A stretch of 28,749 nucleotides of DNA from Myxococcota bacterium (lineage in GTDB: Bacteria > Myxococcota_C > UBA6777), in NCBI GenBank assembly GCA_023150835.1, contig JAKLKB010000144.1:1-28749 (forward strand), in the 5' to 3' direction. Each line of letters opens with the position of its first letter. Positions within the stretch are counted from its first letter, which is position 1. The notes below the pieces were generated by a model. It was given only the letters and a program-made list of their open reading frames with translations, did no database searches and was not told the origin of the DNA. Of the stretch, positions 1 to 6,641 are shown in pieces. A program made the position numbers and the translations under genes.

Positions 1-32
1 CAACAGATATCGCTGCTTTAGACACCCTCTTA

Positions 33-97
33 TACGAGATCCGCTCGTTGTGTGATCGTAAAAATGTAGGGGCAGCCCCCTGTGGCTGCCCAAGAAG
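33..97 (+). repeat. Dispersed palindromic repeat family 1, copy A
   Basis: The core at 66-91 contains the perfect 8-base inverted pair GGGCAGCC / GGCTGCCC around a six-base CCCTGT loop. It is preceded by a conserved flank starting TACGAGATCCGC and continuing through GTGATCGTAAA. The same flank plus core recurs at 14346-14421 (reverse), 14681-14753 and 17635-17710, and the core alone at 14786-14825. This copy lacks the ACAACAGGGCGTCTAC tail found in the others. Intergenic position and hairpin potential resemble REP-type elements. Confidence 0.8.
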
Positions 98-225
98 TGA
101 GGGGTCAGAACATCGCGGATCCAACCACCTTCTCTCCAGAGCAAACCTTTTTCGCAAACACCCTCTGATATCTCAGGGTTCCCCTTTTCAACTGCGTAAG
201 TCGTATATGCAGTGGCCAAAAAAAG

Positions 226-346
226 CCGTGTTCGCGAGACTTCAAGCGAGAGGGTCGCCGATTTGAAAAACAGTGATCGTTTCGCCTATATGGGGTCAAG
301 GGGCCTTCGGTCCCTTGTGGGGCGTGGGGTGAAACCCCACCAAACA
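226..346 (+). repeat. Dispersed repeat family 2, copy 1 (REP-like hairpin)
   Basis: The segment begins CCGTGTTCGCGAG, passes through TTTGAAAAAC and GGGGTCAAGG, and ends in a hairpin in which GTGGGG (324-329) pairs with CCCCAC (335-340) around TGAAA. It matches 17779-17899 over its length and matches the reverse-oriented shorter copies at 2284-2360 and 24886-24957. No U-tract follows the hairpin, so a classical intrinsic terminator is not supported. Confidence 0.7.
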
Positions 347-464
347 CAAGCCAACAGGATTTGTGGTTCGGTGGTCTGTGGGAGTGTGGGGATGGTTGTA
401 GCGTGCGGAGGTGGTTTTGTGATAGAGCGGTAGCGTACTATCGCGACGGAAGTGGAGGGCCTCG

Positions 465-2267
465 ATGCGAACGATGTGTTTTCGTGGATGGTTGTGGTGT
501 TTTGGGATCGTGGGTGGGTGTTGGAGTGTGGAGGTTGCTGCGAGGCCAGCGGCATCGCAAAAGGGAAAAGAGGAGGCTCGCTCGACGGTGGGAGAAGTGT
601 GGTTGAAGAGCGAGCGAAAAGTGCGTTGGATACGGCCTCCCGGTTTGTTTTGGCCGTATCAAGATCTGTTGAGGCGTGCGGTGTATCAGGGTTGGATCGC
701 GCAGACCACGCGGCCAAGCGATGAAGACGAAAAAGGATCGCAAGAGATCGCCAAAAAAGCCGAACAGATGGGGATTGCGCAGAATGGGATCTCCTTGCGT
801 GATGCGCTAAAAAGGCTGATCAGCGACAACCCAGCGTTGAAGCGCGAACGCTTGCTTTTGCGGATCGCGGCAGCGGATCTGATGCGTGCGCGGGGGGCGT
901 TTGGTTTTGATCTGAACTTGGATCTGACGGCTTCGCACATTACGGAGCCACAGGGGATTCAAAACTTTTTGACGGGCGGGGCGTCGATCAACGTCGATGC
1001 GGTGCGCGAAGGTTGGAGTGTCGATGGAAATATCCGCCTCGACAAGCGCTTTGAATCAGGGACGACGTTATCGGCGATCTTTGCGAACCGTTGGGGGAAT
1101 GTGAATCGCTTGTTTTACGATCTTGAAGGGAAGCTGTTGGCAGATCGAAGTGTGCAGATCGAGACGGTGAACACTTCGTTTACGCTGCAAGCAACACAAG
1201 CGTTTTTGCGGGGGGCTTTTTTGGAGCCGAACCTTGTGCCGATCTGGCAATCGGAAGAGGGCTTACGCAAAGTCCACGATCAGCTTGCGGGGGTCGTCAC
1301 GCAGTATGCGGCGCAGACGATTCGGGCGTATTGGGATCTGGTGTTTGCGCGGGCCAACCGTCAGATCCAACAAGGTGCGTTGGATCTGGCGGAAGAGCAG
1401 TTGCGTACGACGCTTGCGCTGATCCAAGGGGGCAAAAAGTCGCCGTTGGAGCGTTATGAGGCCGAACAAGCGGTGGCGCAGCGCAGAGGGAGTCTTTTGC
1501 AAGCGGAAAACACGGTGGACGATGCGATGACATCGGTGCGTACGTTGCTTGGGATGGAGAATGGAGCGGCTCCTGAACCTTCTGAACCCCCTGCGCAAGC
1601 GGCGGATGTACCGGATCTTCCGACATTGCTTAAACAAGTGGAGCGTTCGAGTATTGAGCTAATGGTGGCGCATCGCGATGCTCGGATCGCAAAGTTAGCG
1701 CTGATCGCCTCGAAGAATGCGACACTTCCGCAGTTGGACGGCAATATCGGTTTTACTTTTCGCGGTTTGGGCAACACGGTACAAGGGGCTGCAACGAACC
1801 TGCAACCGTTCCCTCGGGCCTACAGTACGTTGTTTGATCCATACACACACAACTTCCAAGTGGGTGTGGTGCTGCGGATCCCGCTCGATAACCGCCAAGC
1901 AGCGGGCCTATACGAGCGCCAACAAGTCGAGTCGCAACGTGCCGAGATGCAGCTCACGGTGATCCGCCAGCAGCTTCGTTTGGATCTGCAAAGGCTCCAT
2001 TCGATCGCGTTGCGGACGCGCCAACGCATCCCGATCGCCCGTGTTTCGTTGATCTTGGCGCAAAAGAAGCTTGAGGCCGAGCAGCTACGCTACAAATTAG
2101 GCCAAAGCACGCTGTTTACGCTGCTTCAATACCAACAAGATCTTGCGACGGCGCAGCTCGAAGAAGTGCGCGCACGGGTGGACTTGCAAAAAGCCGCCAT
2201 CGCGATCTACGAGCGCGCAGGTCTGTTGCTTGAGCGCTACGGTATCGCGCAAAAGAAAGCCGACTGA
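465..2267 (+). CDS. TolC-family outer membrane efflux protein (OEP)
   Basis: The 600-residue product fits an outer-membrane factor of the TolC/OEP family, which forms the trimeric exit channel of tripartite efflux pumps or type I secretion systems. The N-terminus (about residues 1-30) has a short basic start, a Trp/Gly-rich hydrophobic stretch and an A-rich exit consistent with a signal peptide. Two long helical repeat units follow (about residues 260-390 and 470-595), rich in Gln, Leu, Glu and Arg, with beta-strand-like segments such as those near 145-245 and 410-470. The start at 465 is supported by GGAGGG at 454-459. No membrane-fusion or RND pump gene is adjacent in the window, so the partner pump is unknown. 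It ends 327 bases before the toxin-like cassette. The family call is firm; the substrate is not predictable. Confidence 0.88.
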   Translation: MRTMCFRGWLWCFGIVGGCWSVEVAARPAASQKGKEEARSTVGEVWLKSERKVRWIRPPGLFWPYQDLLRRAVYQGWIAQTTRPSDEDEKGSQEIAKKAEQMGIAQNGISLRDALKRLISDNPALKRERLLLRIAAADLMRARGAFGFDLNLDLTASHITEPQGIQNFLTGGASINVDAVREGWSVDGNIRLDKRFESGTTLSAIFANRWGNVNRLFYDLEGKLLADRSVQIETVNTSFTLQATQAFLRGAFLEPNLVPIWQSEEGLRKVHDQLAGVVTQYAAQTIRAYWDLVFARANRQIQQGALDLAEEQLRTTLALIQGGKKSPLERYEAEQAVAQRRGSLLQAENTVDDAMTSVRTLLGMENGAAPEPSEPPAQAADVPDLPTLLKQVERSSIELMVAHRDARIAKLALIASKNATLPQLDGNIGFTFRGLGNTVQGAATNLQPFPRAYSTLFDPYTHNFQVGVVLRIPLDNRQAAGLYERQQVESQRAEMQLTVIRQQLRLDLQRLHSIALRTRQRIPIARVSLILAQKKLEAEQLRYKLGQSTLFTLLQYQQDLATAQLEEVRARVDLQKAAIAIYERAGLLLERYGIAQKKAD

Positions 2268-2283
2268 GGAAGGTGTGGCTGTT

Positions 2284-2360
2284 GTTTGGTGCGGGGTGTC
2301 ACCCCACGCCAAACAAGGGAACTGCGTCGCCTTGACCCCGTTTTGGCGGGGCGAACAGAG
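2284..2360 (-). repeat. Dispersed repeat family 2, copy 3 (reverse)
   Basis: Read on the minus strand it gives CGAACAGA-type ends reversed, an ACGGGGTCAAGG block and a GGGGTGTCACCCC hairpin followed by CAAAC, matching the family-2 copies elsewhere. It lies directly after the TolC-like stop codon and could act as a transcript-end structure, which is inference. Confidence 0.6.
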
Positions 2361-2440
2361 GTTTCCACACAGATCATGCGATATGTCGGGTGGTTCGGAG
2401 AGCTATGTCGGGAGGTCGGAGAGATAGGCGTTTGTGTATC

Positions 2441-2482
2441 TTCTTACGAAATTTTGTGCGGAAAGTCTTTGTGTCGTAAGAA
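2441..2482. promoter_or_regulatory. Perfect 9-bp inverted repeat, candidate operator
   Basis: TTCTTACGA at 2441-2449 is mirrored exactly by TCGTAAGAA at 2474-2482, with a 24-base spacer. It lies 112 bases upstream of the first gene of the toxin-like cassette and in AT-richer DNA than its surroundings. Toxin-antitoxin operons are often autoregulated through such dyads, so an operator is plausible. A long-loop RNA hairpin is the alternative. No DNA-binding protein is recognisable in the cassette. Confidence 0.4.
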
Positions 2483-2594
2483 ATAGTGTGGACACAAGAG
2501 TCTCGAGATGTTAAAACAAAATCGTTCGATCCGTTTGGCAATGCCTCCAACCCGATAAGTCGGGGACTACATCGTAAACAAAGGAGATCTGGTC

Positions 2595-3086
2595 ATGCCT
2601 TTGCCGTTAATTCCTCTCATCATTGGCGGCGTTTCTTTGATCGCTGGGGCGATCGGAGCCAAAAAGGGCTACGACGGTGTCGTAGACATGAACGAAGCGA
2701 ACAAGATCGCAGAAGAAGCGAAAACTAGGTTGGAGCGCCATCAGGTCGGGTTGGAAGTGGAAAGAACCCGAACACAAAAAGCAGCGGAAGAATACGGAAA
2801 ACAGTTGCTTTTGATGAAAAAAGAGACCCTTCAATCTTTTTTAGATTTTCTCCAATCCATCGAGCGAAACGGTGAGCAAGAAGCCATGCTGCGCCACTTG
2901 TCGGATATCGGTATCCAAAAGACGGAGATCCAAGAGTACAAAATCGGCGTCAAAGATGCCGTTCACCTCTTGGGCGGTGCGGCAGCTGCCGTGGCTGGCG
3001 GTGCGGCGGCAGACGTTTGGAGATACCGCCCACAAGAAACGACCACAAGAAATGGCGAGGGACCTGATGAGTGTTGCAGTTCTTGA
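2595..3086 (+). CDS. Glycine-zipper small membrane-associated protein
   Basis: The 163-residue product starts with a hydrophobic Gly-rich segment (residues 5-25, containing LIIGG and LIAGAIGAKKGYDG), continues as a charged helix likely to form a coiled coil (about 30-115), and has a second Gly/Ala-rich segment (about 123-142). It recalls a widespread family of roughly 300-residue proteins with the same N-terminal zipper followed by a larger glycine-rich membrane region; that comparison is from memory. This version would be a short form. The start has AAGGAG eight bases upstream. The end overlaps the next gene by 20 bases, so translation is probably coupled. The Cys-Cys-Ser-Ser tail is odd. 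Function is unknown; membrane action is inferred only from the hydrophobic segments. Confidence 0.65.
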   Translation: MPLPLIPLIIGGVSLIAGAIGAKKGYDGVVDMNEANKIAEEAKTRLERHQVGLEVERTRTQKAAEEYGKQLLLMKKETLQSFLDFLQSIERNGEQEAMLRHLSDIGIQKTEIQEYKIGVKDAVHLLGGAAAAVAGGAAADVWRYRPQETTTRNGEGPDECCSS

Positions 3087-3543
3087 CATCCACACATTGC
3101 GCGAACTCGCGCATCCTCCGCTCTTATCCAACGTCGATCCACTTGGCTTCGAGCAGCGTCGAAATAGGATTGAAGCTGCGACGGAAGTGATCCGCGAATA
3201 CTGGAACGAGCTTCCTCTGCCGATTAAGGACGAAGTGGTTCGGTACGTGCGTTTGCTTGTGGATTCGCCAAGCCTTTCTTTTTGGGAAAGCCTCATGCAT
3301 CGGGTCTCTGTGGTCGGCGGTTTCCTCGCGGTGGCTTACCATTTTTTCGTGGACAAGAAATCGATGCACTCGTACGTTGGATATGTTCAATCCGTCGATC
3401 GACTGATTCAGACGGTGCTTGATGCGGTGGAGAGAGAAAACGCTTTCTATCAGCAAGCCATCCAGATTTCAAAAGAAGAAGAAGGCAAGGAATTGAAAGG
3501 AACAACGGCGGGGGATTTTCGTGACTTCCTTGGAAGGTTATAG
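3067..3543 (+). CDS. Hypothetical helical protein, middle gene of toxin-like cassette
   Basis: I do not recognise a family for this 158-residue protein. The frame is open further upstream, but the ATG at 3067 is preferred because GAGGG lies six bases before it (3056-3060) and it overlaps the upstream gene by only 20 bases. The sequence looks largely helical, with a moderately hydrophobic segment around residues 80-95 (VVGGFLAVAYHFFV) that could be one membrane helix or a buried core helix. The C-terminal third is charged. It overlaps the downstream RelE-like gene by 23 bases. By position it could be an antitoxin or immunity partner of that gene, but no antitoxin fold or DNA-binding motif is visible. 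Confidence 0.6.
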   Translation: MSVAVLDIHTLRELAHPPLLSNVDPLGFEQRRNRIEAATEVIREYWNELPLPIKDEVVRYVRLLVDSPSLSFWESLMHRVSVVGGFLAVAYHFFVDKKSMHSYVGYVQSVDRLIQTVLDAVERENAFYQQAIQISKEEEGKELKGTTAGDFRDFLGRL

Positions 3544-3964
3544 GTTTCTGATCACGTCTTGCTTTGAGCGGAGTTATCGGGACGTGTGCAAAAAGCACTA
3601 CAAGAAAGACACCAGAGGGCGAGGTGAACTAGACGAGCTTGTGGGCGTTTTTCTTTCGTCGATAAAACAAGACTATAAACATCCTCAATCTTCTCTTGAG
3701 CCTTGGCCGAATAAGACGCACCAAGAGCCTTGGGAACTTTGGAAGCTACGCTTCACGATGCCTCGACAGTCGGGTAGTTCTAGTTATGGTCGGCTGATCT
3801 ATTGCGTCGATCCTGTCGATCGGTGGGTAAAGCTGATGTTGCTGTACACCCACGCTGAGTATGAGGGGCGACCAAGCGATCAACAAATTCGAGAGGCTTT
3901 TCACGAAGAAGTTGAGCCGCCACATCACGCGGAGCCGCCACCCAGCACAGAACCATCTTCCTAG
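3521..3964 (+). CDS. RelE/HigB-like toxin-family protein
   Basis: The 147-residue protein starts with GTG at 3521, with GGGGGA at 3510-3515. Residues about 68-115 carry the pattern typical of RelE/ParE-superfamily toxins: an ELWKLRF strand, a basic/Ser segment (PRQSGSSSYGRLIYCV), then a hydrophobic strand and YTHAEYEG. RelE-type toxins are ribosome-dependent mRNA endonucleases, and HigB and ParE are relatives with other targets. The protein is longer than typical toxins (about 90-110 residues), with an extended N-terminus and a Pro/Glu/His-rich tail. No canonical small antitoxin gene adjoins it; the two overlapping upstream genes are the only candidates. Fold assignment is moderate, and toxicity is inference. 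Confidence 0.6.
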   Translation: MTSLEGYRFLITSCFERSYRDVCKKHYKKDTRGRGELDELVGVFLSSIKQDYKHPQSSLEPWPNKTHQEPWELWKLRFTMPRQSGSSSYGRLIYCVDPVDRWVKLMLLYTHAEYEGRPSDQQIREAFHEEVEPPHHAEPPPSTEPSS

Positions 3965-4034
3965 AAAGATTTGCCTTGATTAGCGCGATTAGACATGGAT
4001 GGTTTGATCGGGGTGTCGGCGGGAAGTACAGGGT

Positions 4035-6200
4035 TTATTCGGGGAGGATGTTGGGGTAGAGGGCAAATTTTTCGCGAGCGGCCCCGGAGGGTCGGGCTTC
4101 GGGATGTTTTTGGAGGAAGGCTTGGTAGGGCTGGTTGAGGGCGTGGGGGAGATCGCCGTAGACCATCTTGACGAAGCCAACGATGCCTTGGACGTGGTTG
4201 CGGGTGTCGGCGTCGAGTTGGCCTGTGGGGATCTTGGCGGCAGCGCGTCGGAGGACGCTGCGGAAGGTTTTGATCTTTTCACGGGGGATGCGGATCTGTT
4301 GGTCGTCGATGCGAAGTCCGCATATCTCGAGGTCTTGGCCTTTGGCGACGGAAGCGGAGTGGACTTTGTGGGGATGCCAGCGGAATCCAGCGTTTTCGAT
4401 GATGGATTGGACTTGGAGGAGGAGGAGTTCGGGGAGGTCGTCTTGGGTGGAGAGGGTGAGATCGTCGGCGTATCGGGTGTATACGATGGGTGTGTGGTAT
4501 TCTTGGAGGGAGGCGAACAGGCGTTTGTCGAGGGTGAGGCAAGAGAGATTGAGGAGATAGCCCGAAGTGGGGGCACCTTGGGGGAGTTCGTTTTTGTGGG
4601 TGGTGAGATCGGCGATCAGGGCGACGACATCATCGCGCAGTTCACGAGGACAACGCAGTCCGAATTTTTTGAGAAGAGCGCCAAGACCGACCTGCATGAC
4701 GTGTTTGACGCGGGCGGTGCTGACGGACGGGAAAGCATCTTTGAGGTCGAGATTGAGCAAGTGTTTTGCGCCGAGGTGGGCTTGTGCGTTGGTGACGATG
4801 GATCGGCCCGGGACGAAGCCATGCGAGGCGACAGAGACAGGCATGTGATAGAGGAGTCGGTCAAGGATGCGCTCTTGGACGGCTTTGAGTTCGCTTTTGG
4901 GCGAAGATATCTGGCGGGTTTTGCCGTTGCCTTTGGGGATCTCCCATTCGTCGTAGCCAAGTCCGCTTTGGGCGAGTTGTTGGGCCAGTCCGACGTAGGA
5001 GGGGGAAAGGTCGAGCCATTGGGCAAGAAGGGAGACGGCGTCTTGGGCTTCGACAGGTCGGGGAGAGGTGGCGGCGATCGCAGGTGCGGTGATCTCGGTT
5101 TCATCGGGGAGATCGCGTGTTTTTCGATAGCGTTGGTAAGCGTCTTTGATCGAGGGGGGGAGTTGTTCGCCGTAGACCTGTTTGAAGAAGGAGATGATCC
5201 CGCGAATCTTGCTGCGTCGTTTGATCTCGGTGCGGGGGTCGGCGATATCGAGGGAGCGTTCGAGAGCTTCTTGGCAGCGTTCGATCAAGAGGGGGTCGGC
5301 TTCGAGTCGGCCAAAGCGGAGAGTGACGCCGCAGATGACGGCGTTTTCGTGTTGTGTGTCGACGAGTCGGGTTTTTCCGCGATGGAGGCGGAAGTCATTT
5401 TTGATCACCGCGAGTTCGAGTTCTTGTTGGACGTTTTGGGGGATCGAGGTGGGGGTTGAGATCGTGATATCGTCGATGTATCGGGAATAACGAAGGCCGA
5501 GTTCTTTGTGTTGATCGATGATCTTGAAGATCTTGCGATCCATCTCAAGGCAGGCGAGGTTGAGGAGGTAGCCTGAAGTGGGTGCGCCTTGGGGGAGAGC
5601 GTAGACGGTGTGTGCGCCTTGGGGGGTGGCTTCGGTTTGGCGCATGGTGGTGAGAGCGGCGAGGAAGTGGAGGGCTTCGTCGAGGGGAGAAGGGCCATCA
5701 TGGAGGGTTTTGGCGTGGGGGAGGGGGCCAAACTGTCGAAAAAGTGGTTTGACGTAGCGTCGAAAGATCGTGTGGACGCGAGGGAGCCGGACCGAAGGGA
5801 AGGCGTTGCGCAAGTCCATCAAAAGGAGTTGTTGTGCATCGGGGAGGTGGTGCATGGCGTTGGAAACAACGGAGCGACCCGGGACAGCGCCATGTGCGGC
5901 GTTGGAGACGGGGATCGGGTAAAGCAAGCGATCGAGGATGCGGCGTTGGATCTCTTTGAGAGCGCCGTAAGGCTCGTAGATATCGCGCCATTCGAGGCGA
6001 CCGGGTTTGGGGATGCGGTAGTGAAAATAAGCATCATCGGAGCGCATGGCTTGGTGGACTTCGGCAAGCAAGGCGGCATCGACATCGAGCCATTGAGCGA
6101 GCAGTTGATGTGCCGCTTCAGAATAGCTTGCGAGCGGCTGATACGCGCGGATGGTGAGGTGAGCAGTATTCCGTTTGCGTTTAGGCGTGTCTTGAACCAT
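4035..6200 (-). CDS. Tandem double reverse transcriptase (two fused retron-type RT domains)
   Basis: The 721-residue protein is an internal duplication of a retron-type reverse transcriptase. The N-lobe has an NAxxH-type region (N114 to H118), motif A Asp D129 in LLLMDLRNAF, LPQGAPTSG at 202-210, and YIDD at 241-244. The C-lobe has N471 to H475, D485 in LLNLDLKDAF, LPQGAPTSG at 539-547, and YADD at 577-580. Both lobes thus keep all three catalytic aspartates and a Phe at the expected steric-gate position. Each has a thumb-like end (IRGIISFFKQVYG; VQGIVGFVKMVYG) and an ICG tripeptide (289-291; 626-628) where retrons usually have VTG. A charged linker of about 30 residues joins them. The ATG at 6200 follows GGAGAGGG on the minus strand (6205-6212). 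No nuclease, maturase or effector domain is fused. Family is firm; function as defence, retron or other is open. Confidence 0.93.
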   Translation of the reverse strand: MVQDTPKRKRNTAHLTIRAYQPLASYSEAAHQLLAQWLDVDAALLAEVHQAMRSDDAYFHYRIPKPGRLEWRDIYEPYGALKEIQRRILDRLLYPIPVSNAAHGAVPGRSVVSNAMHHLPDAQQLLLMDLRNAFPSVRLPRVHTIFRRYVKPLFRQFGPLPHAKTLHDGPSPLDEALHFLAALTTMRQTEATPQGAHTVYALPQGAPTSGYLLNLACLEMDRKIFKIIDQHKELGLRYSRYIDDITISTPTSIPQNVQQELELAVIKNDFRLHRGKTRLVDTQHENAVICGVTLRFGRLEADPLLIERCQEALERSLDIADPRTEIKRRSKIRGIISFFKQVYGEQLPPSIKDAYQRYRKTRDLPDETEITAPAIAATSPRPVEAQDAVSLLAQWLDLSPSYVGLAQQLAQSGLGYDEWEIPKGNGKTRQISSPKSELKAVQERILDRLLYHMPVSVASHGFVPGRSIVTNAQAHLGAKHLLNLDLKDAFPSVSTARVKHVMQVGLGALLKKFGLRCPRELRDDVVALIADLTTHKNELPQGAPTSGYLLNLSCLTLDKRLFASLQEYHTPIVYTRYADDLTLSTQDDLPELLLLQVQSIIENAGFRWHPHKVHSASVAKGQDLEICGLRIDDQQIRIPREKIKTFRSVLRRAAAKIPTGQLDADTRNHVQGIVGFVKMVYGDLPHALNQPYQAFLQKHPEARPSGAAREKFALYPNILPE

Positions 6201-6235
6201 CTAACCCTCTCCTTACAAGGCTCACTAGGACGACG

Positions 6236-6256
6236 GAGGTTGCGGGGGCAAACCTC
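6236..6256 (-). other. Hairpin 24 bases upstream of the RT ribosome binding site
   Basis: GAGGTTGC (6236-6243) pairs with the right arm ending AACCTC (6251-6256), giving eight base pairs with one bulged A and a GGGG loop on the plus strand (CCCC on the RT sense strand). It would be in the 5' leader of an RT transcript. It could be part of a larger structured RNA or a translational control element; neither is shown. Confidence 0.4.
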
Positions 6257-6364
6257 GCGGTGTTTACGAGAAAAGACCGTGAATAGGAAACTGTTTGGAA
6301 CGAAGAGCAATATGCTCACAGGACGCAAAGAAAGGAAAGGAGGCGGCTTGGGCTTGGGGGGATA

Positions 6365-6395
6365 TCCTCTCTCGGGGCGCAGGGGGGAGAGAGGA
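6365..6395. other. Nine-base-pair inverted repeat in the RT-upstream spacer
   Basis: TCCTCTCTC at 6365-6373 is the exact reverse complement of GAGAGAGGA at 6387-6395, separated by a 13-base G/C-rich loop. It lies about 165 bases upstream of the RT start on its sense strand. The stem is of the kind seen in structured noncoding RNAs, but purine-rich repeats of this type are common in this spacer, so the support is limited. Confidence 0.35.
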
Positions 6396-6641
6396 AGCAG
6401 AGAGGAAGGGTGGCTTGCGGCCTCGTGTCTTTCCAGTTATCGTGCGTTGCGAAGTGGGGGGCTGTGGAGCAGAAGTGCGGTGGTGCGGGCATCTGCGAGG
6501 GAAGCCCCAAAAAACACCCAAGCCCGAGGGGATGGATGTTTTGGAGTTGGTATGGTGTTTGGTGGAACCCAAAAAGCGCTCCATGCGGTGCGTTTGTCGA
6601 ACAGAGCACACAAGGCAACAAGATCGCAAAGAGAGAGGTCC

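Larger units (their letters stand above)
1..464. other. Intergenic region with two dispersed repeats, no gene seen
   Basis: No reading frame here has a believable start, composition and ribosome binding site together; the short frames overlap one another on both strands. The segment holds one copy of the palindromic repeat family 1 (33-97) and one of family 2 (226-346), then the leader of the TolC-like gene. A GGAGGG ribosome binding site lies at 454-459, five bases before the ATG at 465. No sigma-70 promoter could be assigned with confidence. Confidence 0.6.
2268..2594. other. Intergenic region: repeat, inverted repeat and RBS
   Basis: This stretch separates the TolC-like gene from the toxin-like cassette. 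It contains a reverse copy of repeat family 2 (2284-2360), a perfect 9-base inverted repeat (2441-2482) and an AAGGAG ribosome binding site at 2581-2586 for the next gene. A small frame at 2486-2728 overlaps the next gene out of frame and has no other support. No gene is proposed here. Confidence 0.55.
6201..6641. other. Spacer between divergent RT and TonB-receptor genes with hairpins
   Basis: Long frames cross this region on both strands (including 6264-6806 on the minus strand), but their Pro/Ser/His/Arg-rich products look like shadows of GC skew. Structured elements include GAGGTT/AACCTC (6236-6241 with 6251-6256, extended by two pairs around a bulge) and a 9-bp stem, TCCTCTCTC with GAGAGAGGA (6365-6373 with 6387-6395). 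Retron RNAs are normally encoded just upstream of their RT on the same strand, so this is the natural place to look for one. I could not delimit msr/msd elements or the closing a1/a2 repeat. Confidence 0.5.

Noticed and set aside
4104-5459. Long plus-strand open frame (451 codons) opposite the double RT gene
   Set aside because: It is the antisense shadow of a gene with strong codon bias. Its product is a Gly/Asp/Glu/Val-rich sequence without motifs, while the minus-strand product is a clear duplicated RT.
4035-6200. Group II intron maturase or diversity-generating retroelement as identity of the RT
   Set aside because: There is no maturase X or HNH domain, no intron-like flanks, and no template/variable repeat pair was seen. 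The NAxxH-type region and RT motif context favour the retron-type clade.
5589-6641. Upstream extension of the TonB-receptor frame by about 350 codons across the RT start
   Set aside because: The extension overlaps the RT gene on the other strand, is low in recognisable structure, and would place the signal-like segment in the middle of the protein.
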